Shown: positions 8,647 to 16,521, counted from the stretch's first letter. The stretch is 51,644 bases of DNA from Streptomyces sp. col6 (GCF_008042035.1 NZ_RDBL01000006.1:1-51644), one strand, 5' to 3'. The notes: generated by a model from the sequence alone, not told the origin. Numbers and translations: made by a program.

Positions 8647-9477
8647 TCAGCGCCCAGGCCAGGCGATGTCGTCCACGGCGAGGAACGGCTCACCGGCCAC
8701 CTTCGCCGGGGTCGCGCCGGTGAACGCCACGACGTCCCGGTGCAGATGGGACTGGTCGGCGTAGCCCGTCTCGGCCGCCACCCGGGCCGGACCCTCGCCC
8801 GCGACCAGGCGGTGGGCGGCGTGGTCGAAGCGGACCAGTCTCGCCGCGCGCTTGGGCGGCAGCCCGAGCTGGGAGCGGAAGCGGGACCACAGCCGCTTGC
8901 GGCTCCAGCCGACGTCGGCGGCAAGTTCGTCGATCCGGAGCAGTCCGTGGCCGGCGGTCATCCGCTCCCAGGCCCGTGCCACCTCCGGGTCCACCGGGGG
9001 GCCTGCCGCGTACCGGCGGCCGAGCAGCGCGTCCGCGAGCGCGAAGCGGGCCTGCCAGGACGGGGCTTCGCCGAGCTGTTCGCGTATCCGGGACGCCTCA
9101 CGGCCCCACAGGGCGTCCAGCGGGACGACGGCACCGTCGAGCTCGGCCGGGGGCACGCCGAGGACCGCGCGGGCGATCACCGGGGACAGCCGCACCTGCA
9201 CGCACTCGACGTCCTGTCCGCGTACCCGGACCGCGCCGCCGGAGCCGAGCCCGGGACCGGCGACCAGGCAGCCGCGCTGCTGTTCACCGGTCGCGGTGTC
9301 GAGGACGGGGGTGCCGGCGCCGAATTCGAGGAGCAGGGTGACCGCCGGGTGCGGGACCATGCGCAGCGCGTCCAGATCGTGCACGCGGAACCCGGCCATG
9401 GTGACCCCGGGCACGCGGCTGGGCCGTGGTGGGCGGGAGACGTCCCACACGGCCGTACCGTGCATGAAGGTGTGCAC
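8647..9477 (-). CDS. AraC-family transcriptional regulator
   Basis: The protein has 276 residues from ATG 9477. The C-terminal 100 residues carry the double HTH of AraC/XylS proteins: LRIDELAADVGWSRKRLWSRFRSQLGLPPKRAARLVRF, then GPARVAAETGYADQSHLHRDVVAFTGATPAKV. The N-terminal half resembles the cupin-like sensor domain of actinobacterial AraC regulators. It is divergent from the hydrolase/monooxygenase pair at 9571-11626, with 93 bp between them, so control of that operon is plausible. Confidence 0.85.
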   Translation of the reverse strand: MHTFMHGTAVWDVSRPPRPSRVPGVTMAGFRVHDLDALRMVPHPAVTLLLEFGAGTPVLDTATGEQQRGCLVAGPGLGSGGAVRVRGQDVECVQVRLSPVIARAVLGVPPAELDGAVVPLDALWGREASRIREQLGEAPSWQARFALADALLGRRYAAGPPVDPEVARAWERMTAGHGLLRIDELAADVGWSRKRLWSRFRSQLGLPPKRAARLVRFDHAAHRLVAGEGPARVAAETGYADQSHLHRDVVAFTGATPAKVAGEPFLAVDDIAWPGR

Positions 9478-9570
9478 CCCTCCATGCTACGAGCGGGCCG
9501 CCGCGAGCACGGCCGGGCGGGCGGGACATTCGTTCAAGACGGGGCCGGGGCCGGTGGCGACAGTGGGGTC

Positions 9571-10389
9571 ATGACTGTTTCCGACGCCACCGAGTTCTCG
9601 GCCGTAAAGCTGGACGACGGCCACACCATCCATGTATGCCAGGACGGACCCCGTGACGCCCCCGTGCTCCTGCTCATCCACGGATCGGCGTCCTCGGCGC
9701 GCTCGTGGGACGCGCTCGTGCCGCTGCTCACCGCGCACCGCGTCATGCGGGTCGATCTGCTCGGGCACGGCAGGTCGGACAAGCCGGACGACGGCGGTTA
9801 CGCGATCCGCGACCAGGCGCGGCGCACCGGCGAGGTGCTGGACCGGCTCGGTGTCGGGCACGCCGTGGTGGTGGGCCATTCCAGCGGCGGGGTGACCGCG
9901 ACGGCCCTCGCCGAACAGCGGCCGGAGCTGGTGTCCGGTCTGGTGCTCGTCAACACGGGCCCCGGCCTGGGGGCATTCATCGCCACCGGCTCCGGCGCCG
10001 CTGCCGCGCCCACGCAGTGGCCGCCGAGCGACGAGCAGATCAGGCAGCTCGCGAGCACGGGCTTCAGCCGCCCCGGTTACCGGGTGCCGGACGCACTGCT
10101 GGACGAGGTGCGCGCCATGACGGCGCACTCCTTCACCGCCACGATGGGGAGCACCCGCGCCTACCTGGAGCAACGGGCGCTGCCGGAGCGGCTGGCGGGA
10201 CTCGGCAAACCGCTGCTGGTGCTCTTCGGTGAGGACGACCGGCGCTGGCGCTCCTCGTCGGCCGCCGACTACCGCGTCGTCCCGGGCGCGCGGGTGGAGT
10301 TGCTGCCGGGGCTGGGGCACTCGCCGATCCTGGAGGACCCGCCCCGGGTCGCCGGGCCCCTGCTGGACTTCGCCGCGCTCCACGGCTGA
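9571..10389 (+). CDS. Alpha/beta-fold hydrolase
   Basis: The protein has 272 residues with canonical alpha/beta-hydrolase marks: the oxyanion segment LLLIHGSASSARSWD, DLLGHGRSDKP, the nucleophile elbow VVGHSSGG (Ser in GHSSG), the acid in LLVLFGEDDRRW and the terminal His in LPGLGHSPILEDP. The catalytic triad appears complete. It is the first gene of a two-gene unit with the FAD monooxygenase 13 nt downstream, and is divergent from an AraC regulator. The context suggests oxidation and hydrolysis of a small organic compound; the substrate is unknown. Confidence 0.88.
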   Translation: MTVSDATEFSAVKLDDGHTIHVCQDGPRDAPVLLLIHGSASSARSWDALVPLLTAHRVMRVDLLGHGRSDKPDDGGYAIRDQARRTGEVLDRLGVGHAVVVGHSSGGVTATALAEQRPELVSGLVLVNTGPGLGAFIATGSGAAAAPTQWPPSDEQIRQLASTGFSRPGYRVPDALLDEVRAMTAHSFTATMGSTRAYLEQRALPERLAGLGKPLLVLFGEDDRRWRSSSAADYRVVPGARVELLPGLGHSPILEDPPRVAGPLLDFAALHG

Positions 10390-10402
10390 GAGGGAGGGCG
10401 TC

Positions 10403-11626
10403 GTGCGGATTCTCGTCTCCGGGGCCGGGGTCGCCGGTCCGGTGCTCGCCCACTGGCTCGTCCGGTACGGCTTCCGGGTCACCGTCGTGGAGCGGGCGCC
10501 GGCTCCGCGCCGGACGGGCGGGCACGCGGTCGACCTGTTCCGTCCCGCCGTGGACATCTCGGAGCGCATGGGAGTTCTGCCGCGCATCGAGGAGCGGACC
10601 ACCGGCACAGATCGGCTGAGCGTCTTCCGGGAGGGGGCGCGGCGGCCCGTCCGGGCGGACCTCGCCAAGATCTTCGGCGGGGCCTCCGACCGGCACGTCG
10701 AGGTCTTGCGCGACGACCTGACCGCGATCTACTACGACGCCGCCCGCGAGGACGTCGAGTACCTCTTCGACGACTCGGTCACCTCGGTCTCCCCCGGGGA
10801 CGGCGACGGGTGCGAGGTGACGTTCGAGAACGCCGCGCCGCGCCGCTTCGGCCTCGTCGTCGGCGCGGACGGGCTGCACTCCGCCGTGCGCCGCCTGGTC
10901 TTCGGTGCGGATTCCGGGCGCGGCTCCTTCCTCGGTGCCTACTTCGGGGTACTGAGCCTGCCCAACCTCTCCGGGCTGGACGGAGAGTTGCTGATGCACG
11001 TCGGGGTGGGGCGCACCGCCGGGATGTACGGGGCGCGGCATCTGGACGACGCGCGGGCCCTGTTCCTGTTCCGGAGCGCGCGGGAACTCGACTGGCACCA
11101 CCGCGACGTCCCCCGGCAGAAGGAGTTGCTGCGCGGAGCGTTCGCCGGGCTGCACCCCCAGGTCGACGGGTGGCTGGAGGAGCTGGACCGTACGCCGGCG
11201 TTCTACTTCGACTCGATCAGCCGGCTCCGCATGGACAACTGGTCGCGGGGGCGGGTGACGCTCGTCGGGGACGCGGGGTACTGCCCCGGTCCGGCCGTCG
11301 GCGGCAGCACCACGCTGGCGGTGGTCGGCGCGTATGTCCTCGCCGGTGAGCTGGCCCGTGCGGGCGGCGACCACACCCGTGCGTTTCCCACGTACGAACG
11401 GGTGATGGCGGACCACGTACGCGGCAGCCGTGCGGTCGCGTTGAGCGCGGCGAGGACGCTGATTCCCACCTCGCGCGCCGGGGTGTGGGGGCTCGCGCAG
11501 GGCGCCCGGCTGGTCTCCGCGCTGCCCGCGGGGCCGGGCCGCGCGCTGCTGCGCCTCACGACGAGGAGCGCGCGGCTGTACAACGCGATGACCGTCGAGG
11601 ACTACGCACCGGCCGCCGCCGTGTGA
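10403..11626 (+). CDS. FAD-dependent monooxygenase (PHBH/UbiH type)
   Basis: The GTG at 10403 follows AGGGAGG and gives 407 residues. The N-terminus RILVSGAGVAGPVLAHWL is the GxGxxG dinucleotide-binding fold, VVGADGLHSAVRRL is the DG motif, and RVTLVGDAGYCPGPAVGGS is the GD motif contacting FAD ribose. Such single-component enzymes hydroxylate aromatic or polyketide substrates using NAD(P)H. The gene follows the hydrolase by 13 nt, so they are very probably co-transcribed. Confidence 0.88.
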   Translation: MRILVSGAGVAGPVLAHWLVRYGFRVTVVERAPAPRRTGGHAVDLFRPAVDISERMGVLPRIEERTTGTDRLSVFREGARRPVRADLAKIFGGASDRHVEVLRDDLTAIYYDAAREDVEYLFDDSVTSVSPGDGDGCEVTFENAAPRRFGLVVGADGLHSAVRRLVFGADSGRGSFLGAYFGVLSLPNLSGLDGELLMHVGVGRTAGMYGARHLDDARALFLFRSARELDWHHRDVPRQKELLRGAFAGLHPQVDGWLEELDRTPAFYFDSISRLRMDNWSRGRVTLVGDAGYCPGPAVGGSTTLAVVGAYVLAGELARAGGDHTRAFPTYERVMADHVRGSRAVALSAARTLIPTSRAGVWGLAQGARLVSALPAGPGRALLRLTTRSARLYNAMTVEDYAPAAAV

Positions 11627-11643
11627 GGGCCGGCGGACGCGTA

Positions 11644-12039
11644 TCAGGCGCGGTCCAGCGCCGCCTCCACCTCGTCCATCACGTGCTGCCAGTGGGTGCG
11701 CCGGTTCTCGCGTTCCTCCGCGCTCGCCAGGTGTTCCTGGTGGAAGCGGAGCATCGTACGGGCGCCGTCGGCGGCCGGGGTCATGGCCACCTGGAGGGTG
11801 GTGGTGCCGTGGGTGACGCGGATGCGGTCAGCCGGGCGGTAGCCGCGTACCTCGCCGGTCACGCCGGCCGCCGTCCGGTAGGGCGCCCCGCGCTCGGGGG
11901 TCAGGGCCGTGTCCGAGCCGAGCCAGAGGGCGAGTCCTTCGGGGCCGCTGATGAAGTCCCAGACGACGGACGGCGGGTGGGGCAGTGTGCGGGACACGCC
12001 GATCTGCCAGCCCGCGTCCCTGGTGAGTCCGGTGGGCAT
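11644..12039 (-). CDS. SRPBCC (AHSA1-like) domain protein
   Basis: This 131-residue protein fits a single START/Bet v1-like domain: GWQIGVSRTLPHPPSVVWDFISG at the N-terminus, GYRPADRIRVTH in the middle, and the helix HWQHVMDEVEAALDRA at the end. It begins 3 nt after the CGNR regulator stop, so the two are one operon. The family binds hydrophobic ligands or assists proteins; no enzymatic role can be assigned. Confidence 0.8.
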   Translation of the reverse strand: MPTGLTRDAGWQIGVSRTLPHPPSVVWDFISGPEGLALWLGSDTALTPERGAPYRTAAGVTGEVRGYRPADRIRVTHGTTTLQVAMTPAADGARTMLRFHQEHLASAEERENRRTHWQHVMDEVEAALDRA

Positions 12040-12042
12040 CGG

Positions 12043-12672
12043 TCATCCTTCCTCGGAGTGGCGGGCGCGCAGCGCCCTGACCTTGTGACGGTTGCCGCAG
12101 TGCTCCATCGAGCACCAGCGGCGGCGGCCGGGGCGCGAGGTGTCCACGTAGATGAGGTGGCAGTCCTCGGCGGCGCAGGTGCGGATGCGGTGCGCGTGGG
12201 GCCCGGTCAGCAGCTCGACGGCATCGCGGGCGACGGTGGCGGCCAGCGCCGTGCCGCTGGGGGCACCGGCCCAGCGGCGGCTGCCGTCCGGGGCGATGGC
12301 GGGTGCCAGGGCGGGGCGGGCGGCGGTCTCGTTGATGACCGCCAGGTCGCCGGGCGGGTGCGGTTCGCCGCGCGTGTGGGCGACGACCACGCGGAACAGC
12401 GCGTCGCGCAGCATCCGTAGCGCCGCGACCTCCACGGCGGAGACGGCCGGCTCAGGGGTCGGGGTCAGCCGGGAGCGTTCCGCCCAGGCGGTCACGTCTG
12501 CGGGCTCGTGCAGGACCTCGTACCGCTCGTAGGGCCCGGGACCGCCGGTGGTCAGCAGCTCCAAGCACAGGGCGCCGGGATTGAACCGGTAGGCGACGCC
12601 GGTGGTGGAGCGCAGGGTCAGGCCCACGGGCTCCGCCCGCGCGGTCGCCGCCGCTCTCTCTGCGGACTTCAT
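12043..12672 (-). CDS. CGNR zinc-finger (ABATE-domain) regulator
   Basis: The protein has 209 residues. The C-terminal 45 residues form a CGNR zinc finger: RTCAAEDCHLIYVDTSRPG, then RRWCSMEHCGNRHKVRALRAR, with the four zinc cysteines visible. The N-terminal region corresponds to the ABATE ligand-binding domain. Members are putative stress-linked transcriptional regulators. It leads the operon with the SRPBCC gene. A dyad overlapping its promoter and start codon suggests autoregulation. Confidence 0.88.
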   Translation of the reverse strand: MKSAERAAATARAEPVGLTLRSTTGVAYRFNPGALCLELLTTGGPGPYERYEVLHEPADVTAWAERSRLTPTPEPAVSAVEVAALRMLRDALFRVVVAHTRGEPHPPGDLAVINETAARPALAPAIAPDGSRRWAGAPSGTALAATVARDAVELLTGPHAHRIRTCAAEDCHLIYVDTSRPGRRRWCSMEHCGNRHKVRALRARHSEEG

Positions 12673-12694
12673 GTAACCACTATAAGCGGTTACA
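12673..12694 (-). promoter_or_regulatory. Leaderless promoter with overlapping dyad for the CGNR gene
   Basis: On the minus strand TATAGT is followed by six bases (GGTTAC) and then the ATG at 12672, so transcription probably starts at or next to the start codon. No ribosome site is visible. GTAACC (12673-12678) and GGTTAC (12689-12694) form a perfect dyad with a 9-nt spacer spanning the -10 element, a good place for autorepression. Confidence 0.5.
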
Positions 12695-12711
12695 GTGACA
12701 GCGCCAGGGGT

Positions 12712-13935
12712 TCAGCGCAGCAGGGTGAGGTGGCCCCGGGTTCCGCGCAGAGGGCGGCTCTGGGCAGCGGTCACGGGGGCGAGGGAGCCGCCCACGGCGC
12801 GCGGGAGGACCACCTCGGTGGGGCGGTGGGCGCTCACGATCGCGTCCAGGGCCTGCCCGAGACGGGCGATGTCCTGAGCCGTGGTGTCGTGGTCCAAGGA
12901 GGCGTGGAGGGCGGTGGTGATGCCCCGTCCGGGCAGGTGGAGCGGCATCTCCTGGGCGACCGTCTTGCGCAGGACGATCCCCCGCGCGCGCAGCTCGCGG
13001 CGGAGCTGAGCAGCCGTCAGCTCGTCGTGGCGGAAGGCGAGGACGGCGGACTGGACGCGGCCCGGGGCGATCAGCTCGATGCCGGGGGCCCGGCCGACGG
13101 CGTCGCGCAGCTGCGGGTAGAGGTCCTGGCGCGGCGCGGCCGAAGCGTCCTTCTCGTGCAGGAGGAGCGCGGTGTTCAGGCCGGCGACGGACGCGCTGTG
13201 CGGCGTACGGGGCGGCTCCTGGCCGTACCGCGCCGGGCCCGGATCGGTGAGCGCGGACCGCAGGCGGGCCGTGGCGCAGGCGAATCCGACGTCGACGGGC
13301 CCGCCTAGGAAGCGCCAGGCGTCTCCGGTGAGCAGGTCGGCGCCGATGCGCGCCGCGTTCACGGGCAACTGGCCCACGGAGTACGAGACGTCGACCGCGT
13401 ACAGGGCGCGGTGCGGGGCGAGGAGGCGGCCGATCTCCTCGACCGGGTTGACGATGCCGCAGCCGGCCGGGACGTGGGCCACGCTGACCAGGGCCACGTC
13501 CTCGTCGATGTGCGCCGCCATCCACTCCAGGTCCAGGTCGCCGCGCGCGTCCAGCGGGACGACGTCGAGGCGGCAGCGGGTGCGGTCGCGCAGCGCGAAC
13601 AGTGCGGTGAGGCGGGCGACGTCCTCGTAGGGCGTCGTCCAGATCCGGTCGGCCGGGCCGACGGGCAGCCGGTCGAGCGTCTCCCGGAAGGCGTCGGCCC
13701 CGCCCGTCACGAGGGTCGTGGTGCCGGTGGCGGGCACGGAGAGCAGGGCGCCGAGGCGTGCGGGGACCTCGGTGTGCACGATGTCCTCGACGTACTCCTC
13801 CAGTTCGTGCGTCCCGTACTCGTCCTCCCGGCGCAGCAGCTCCGTGACGACGGCGCGCACCGCGGCAGGTGTGTGGCCGGCGGTGGCCGCGTCGAGACGG
13901 ACCGTTCGTTCGACCTGGGGCGTCTGCACATTCAT
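12712..13935 (-). CDS. Class V aminotransferase-like protein lacking the PLP lysine
   Basis: I chose ATG 13935 (MNVQTPQVERTV), which follows GGGAGG; a longer frame reaches 14025. The product has 407 residues. The class V (fold-type I) aminotransferase pattern is clear: TTTLVTGGADAFRETLD, VALVSVAHVPAGCGIVNPVEEIGRL, then ALYAVDVSYSVGQLPVN with the cofactor-binding Asp. Where family members have the Schiff-base Lys (HKWLxxP or RKWLAGP), this protein reads AWRFLGGP, with Arg208. It may therefore be a pseudo-enzyme or use PLP differently. It is divergent from the DIGWP-peptide gene, and a GGCAA-N4-TTGCC dyad lies 54 bp before its start. Confidence 0.75.
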   Translation of the reverse strand: MNVQTPQVERTVRLDAATAGHTPAAVRAVVTELLRREDEYGTHELEEYVEDIVHTEVPARLGALLSVPATGTTTLVTGGADAFRETLDRLPVGPADRIWTTPYEDVARLTALFALRDRTRCRLDVVPLDARGDLDLEWMAAHIDEDVALVSVAHVPAGCGIVNPVEEIGRLLAPHRALYAVDVSYSVGQLPVNAARIGADLLTGDAWRFLGGPVDVGFACATARLRSALTDPGPARYGQEPPRTPHSASVAGLNTALLLHEKDASAAPRQDLYPQLRDAVGRAPGIELIAPGRVQSAVLAFRHDELTAAQLRRELRARGIVLRKTVAQEMPLHLPGRGITTALHASLDHDTTAQDIARLGQALDAIVSAHRPTEVVLPRAVGGSLAPVTAAQSRPLRGTRGHLTLLR

Positions 13936-13967
13936 TCCGGGTCCTCCCCCCGTTGTCGGGGAACCTT

Positions 13968-14003
13968 GACAAGTCATTGCCTGACCTCTGGCAATATGTT
14001 GCC
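13968..14003. promoter_or_regulatory. GGCAA-N4-TTGCC site A
   Basis: TTGCC (13977-13981), 8 nt, GGCAA (13990-13994), 4 nt and TTGCC (13999-14003) form the composite also found at 14271 and 17801. Just left of it, GACAA (13968-13972), 4 nt and TTGCC make a second dyad with one mismatch, 22 bp centre to centre. A further GGCAA is at 14021-14025. It also shares GTTCGGAGAAT (14008-14018) with the NRPS promoter region (17776-17786). Confidence 0.75.
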
Positions 14004-14190
14004 CGGCGTTCGGAGAATTTGGCAACGCCCGCTCCAGCGATACTCAAGCGCAGCGGGCCGCCCCTCTTCCCCTGGCCCCGGTTCCGAGATTTCCTGGCTC
14101 ACTTCTCCAGGGTTTGCCAAGCGCCGGAAGAATGCGCGAAACAGCATGTCATCGCAGGTCAAGACGGCATGTACGAGCGGGACCCACTCA

Positions 14191-14217
14191 AGGAACGGGC
14201 CTCGCGGGCCCGTTCCT
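14191..14217 (+). terminator. Intrinsic terminator or attenuator inside the divergent region
   Basis: AGGAACGGGCC (14191-14201) pairs perfectly with 14207-14217 around a 5-nt loop, giving an 11-bp stem followed by CCTCTTT. It lies between site A and site B, upstream of the DIGWP-peptide gene, where no gene ends. It could attenuate a long rightward leader or end a small RNA starting near 14004-14100. Confidence 0.6.
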
Positions 14218-14270
14218 CCTCTTTACTCCACCCATTCACGAGGGAATTACGACCGAATTCCTAGGAGGTG

Positions 14271-14297
14271 TTGCCAATCTCAAGGCAAGAAGTTGCC
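14271..14297. promoter_or_regulatory. GGCAA-N4-TTGCC site B
   Basis: TTGCC (14271-14275), 8 nt, GGCAA (14284-14288), 4 nt and TTGCC (14293-14297) repeat the site A architecture exactly. The site ends 38 bp before the DIGWP-peptide start codon. Confidence 0.75.
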
Positions 14298-14335
14298 AAC
14301 GCGGCACACGGAACTTGTCACAAAGGAGACCAGCC

Positions 14336-14596
14336 ATGAAGAACATCGCCCGCGTCCTCGTCAGCACCGCCGCCGTCGCCGCCGCCGTCCTCACCAGCGC
14401 CGGCATCAGCGCTGCCGACGGCCAGGACATCGGCTGGCCGTTCGCCGGCGGTACGACGCAGGTCTCCGCCAAGGACATCGGCTGGCCCGTGGCCCCGCAG
14501 GGCGACATCGGCTGGCCGACCGCTCCCCAGGGCGACATCGGCTGGCCGTCCGCCCCACAGAGCGACATCGGCTGGCCGGCCGCGCCCGTCGCCTGA
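14336..14596 (+). CDS. Small secreted peptide precursor with five DIGWP repeats
   Basis: The protein has 86 residues from ATG 14336, which follows AAAGGAGA. A Sec signal peptide (MKNIARVLVSTAAVAAAVL, cleavage near GISAADG) is followed by DIGWPFAGGTTQVSAK and four decapeptides starting at Asp47, 57, 67 and 77: DIGWPVAPQG, DIGWPTAPQG, DIGWPSAPQS and DIGWPAAPVA. Only the residue after Pro and the last unit vary. There is no cysteine. The layout resembles a multi-copy peptide precursor (repeat RiPP or pheromone type) or a small repetitive surface protein. It is preceded by site B, followed by the carrier-protein gene, and divergent from the aminotransferase-like gene. No characterised homologue is known to me. 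Confidence 0.85.
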   Translation: MKNIARVLVSTAAVAAAVLTSAGISAADGQDIGWPFAGGTTQVSAKDIGWPVAPQGDIGWPTAPQGDIGWPSAPQSDIGWPAAPVA

Positions 14597-14741
14597 CCGC
14601 GCCGCCCGCACCGCCACCGCACGAGCGCCCGTCCAAGGCGGCTCGAGCGGAACCCGGCACCGTGACGCACGTACGCACGCAGGCTCGTACGTCCGGGCTC
14701 GCGCGGCCAGAAGTCCCGGCAGCCGGAAGGAAGTCCGCCCC

Positions 14742-15065
14742 ATGGCACAGACACCGTGGAACGCGAGGTTCGAGACGATTCTCCGGCAGGGCCTCCCCGG
14801 CCTGGGCAAGGAGAGGACGCCCGACGCCGACGTTCCGATGGAGAGTTACGGGCTCGACTCCATGGCCCTCATCGGCATCGTCAGCTCCCTCGAAGCGGCG
14901 TACGGGGTCAGCCTCGCCGGCCAGGTCGTCGTTCCCGTGCACACTCTCACCGCCGGGCAGCTCTGGGGCATCGTCTCCGCCGCCTTCCAGCCTTCCTGGG
15001 ACGCCGGCCTCTATCCGTCGTCGGACACCGTCACCCGTGGGCGTACCCCCTGGGCCGTCGCCTGA
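14742..15065 (+). CDS. Stand-alone acyl/peptidyl carrier protein
   Basis: The protein has 107 residues. Carrier-protein motif ESYGLDSMALIGIVSSLE places the phosphopantetheine serine at Ser40. The following helix and TLTAGQLWGIVSAAF match the end of a carrier domain, and about 25 extra residues (SWDAGLYPSSDTVTRGRTPW) trail it. It holds a thioester-bound intermediate once modified by a phosphopantetheinyl transferase, none of which is encoded here. It begins 145 bp after the DIGWP-peptide stop, behind GGAAGGAAG, in the same direction and with a hairpin after it, so co-transcription is likely. Confidence 0.85.
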   Translation: MAQTPWNARFETILRQGLPGLGKERTPDADVPMESYGLDSMALIGIVSSLEAAYGVSLAGQVVVPVHTLTAGQLWGIVSAAFQPSWDAGLYPSSDTVTRGRTPWAVA

Positions 15066-15092
15066 CGGGCCACCCCGTTCCGCAGGACCCGA

Positions 15093-15129
15093 GAAGCCTC
15101 CGCCGCTCACCGAGCGCCGCGGGGGCTTC
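15093..15129 (+). terminator. Hairpin terminator after the carrier-protein gene
   Basis: GAAGCC (15093-15098) pairs with GGCTTC (15124-15129) and the stem continues through CCGC/GCGG with one wobble, making about 11 bp. It ends the peptide/carrier transcript before the ECF41-type promoter. Confidence 0.5.
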
Positions 15130-15183
15130 GGTCGTGTCCGGCCGCTCCCGCACACCCTGGTGACTCAGGTCACAAAGGCGCCA

Positions 15184-15211
15184 TGTCACATTCGAGGGGT
15201 CCGCCTCCATC
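15184..15211 (+). promoter_or_regulatory. Candidate ECF41-type promoter
   Basis: TGTCACA (15184-15190), a 17-nt spacer and CATC (15208-15211) closely resemble the ECF41 consensus TGTCACA-N16-CGTC. It sits about 40 bp before the oxidoreductase gene, whose downstream partner is an ECF41 sigma factor. Autoregulation of the oxidoreductase-sigma pair is the obvious reading. Confidence 0.6.
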
Positions 15212-15252
15212 CCCTGGTTGTCAGCAGCCGGTGAGGAAGGAAGGACCCGATC

Positions 15253-16458
15253 ATGAACGCGCAGCAGAGGACCCGTACGGCGGTCACGCACCGAGTGGTG
15301 ATCCTGGGAGCCGGGTACGCGGGCATGGCCGCCGCCGTCCAGCTGGCTGCCCGGACCAGGAAGCACCGCGACACGGTGCGGGTGACCGTGGTGAACGCGC
15401 AGGAGCGGTTCACCGAGCGGATGCGGCTGCACATGACGGCCACCGGCCGCACGCCCGACGTGATGAGCGTCCCGGAGATGCTGGAGGGCACGGGCGCGCA
15501 CTTCGTGCAGGGCTGGGTGACGGCGGTGGACGCCGGGGCCAGGACCGTGCGGATCGACGACGACCGCGTCCTTCCCTACGACACACTGGTATATGCGCTG
15601 GGCGGGCACGCCGACACATCGGCGGTGCCGGGGGCCGACGACCACGCCTACACCCTGAGTGGCGTCCAGGACGCGGAACTGCTCGCCGGGCGGCTGGAAG
15701 CCCTCGGCAACGGGAGCGGTGGCGGCACGGTGGTCGTCGTCGGCAGCGGACTCACCGGGATCGAGTCGGCCGCGGAGATCGCCGAACGGTACCCCCGCCT
15801 CGACGTGGTGCTGCTGGGCGGCAAGGAGCCCGGCGCAACCATGAACGACAGGGCCGCGGCCCATGTCCGGGCCGCCCTCGACCGCCTCGGCGTCCAGGTG
15901 CGCTGTGGTGTCGAGGTGGTGAAGGTGCTCGCCGGTTCGGTGGAGCTGGCGGACGGCGCGAGCATCGCGGCCGACGCGGTCCTGTGGACGGGCGGCACCC
16001 GGGTCGCACCGCTGGCCGCCGCGGCCGGACTTGAGGTGGACGAGCACGGACGCGTCGTCACCGACCGGGCGCTGCGCTCCGTTTCGCACCCCGAGGTGTA
16101 CGCGGTCGGGGACGCGGCCGCGATCCGCCAGGGCTACGGGGTCATGCACGGCACCTGCCAGGGCGGCATGCCGACCGGGGTGCACGCCGCGCTGTCGATC
16201 TTCCGGGTCCTCGGGGGCAAGGAGCCCAAGCCGTTCCGGTTCGGCTACTACCACACGCCGGTGAGCCTGGGCCGGGGCGACGCGGTCGTACAGTTCACCC
16301 GGCCCGACGACAGCCCGCGCCGGATCTGCCTGGTGGGACCGATGGCCGTCCGGTACAAGGAGACCGTGACGGCTTCGCCCTGGCCGACGTACGGCCGCAT
16401 GAAGAAGATGCCCGCCTCGGGCGCGTTCTGGCCCCGGGGCGGCCGCTTCACCCGTTAG
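15253..16458 (+). CDS. NADH dehydrogenase II-like FAD oxidoreductase
   Basis: The protein has 401 residues. RVVILGAGYAGMAAAVQLA is the FAD-binding GxGxxG, VVVVGSGLTGIESAAEIAERY the NAD(P)H-binding site, and VYAVGDAAAIRQGYG the C-terminal FAD contact. Pyridine-nucleotide-disulphide oxidoreductases of this type without a CxxC motif transfer electrons from NAD(P)H to quinones or other acceptors. ECF41 sigma genes are typically next to a carboxymuconolactone decarboxylase, oxidoreductase or epimerase gene. This is the oxidoreductase version, with an ECF41-like promoter upstream and the sigma gene 78 bp downstream. Confidence 0.85.
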   Translation: MNAQQRTRTAVTHRVVILGAGYAGMAAAVQLAARTRKHRDTVRVTVVNAQERFTERMRLHMTATGRTPDVMSVPEMLEGTGAHFVQGWVTAVDAGARTVRIDDDRVLPYDTLVYALGGHADTSAVPGADDHAYTLSGVQDAELLAGRLEALGNGSGGGTVVVVGSGLTGIESAAEIAERYPRLDVVLLGGKEPGATMNDRAAAHVRAALDRLGVQVRCGVEVVKVLAGSVELADGASIAADAVLWTGGTRVAPLAAAAGLEVDEHGRVVTDRALRSVSHPEVYAVGDAAAIRQGYGVMHGTCQGGMPTGVHAALSIFRVLGGKEPKPFRFGYYHTPVSLGRGDAVVQFTRPDDSPRRICLVGPMAVRYKETVTASPWPTYGRMKKMPASGAFWPRGGRFTR

Positions 16459-16521
16459 GGCGTGTCCGCAAGGGCCCGTCGTACGCCCGAAGCCGACAGG
16501 CCCTAGTACCCGCACCCGATG

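Noticed and set aside
13990..14003. TGGCA...TTGC pattern resembling a sigma-54 promoter
   Set aside because: Spacing is GG-N9-GC rather than GG-N10-GC, it recurs as a symmetric dyad, and Streptomyces lack sigma-54.
13974..14162. 62-codon minus-strand frame inside the divergent region upstream of the aminotransferase-like gene
   Set aside because: No ribosome site; it covers the operator sites and terminator stem and has no recognisable motif.
14336..14596. CRISPR-like or satellite repeat
   Set aside because: The repeats are coding, 30 bp long, in frame and preceded by a signal peptide.
16470..16503. AGGGCC/GGCCCT hairpin as a terminator between the oxidoreductase and sigma genes
   Set aside because: Six-bp arms with a 20-nt loop are weak, and the two genes are expected to be linked.
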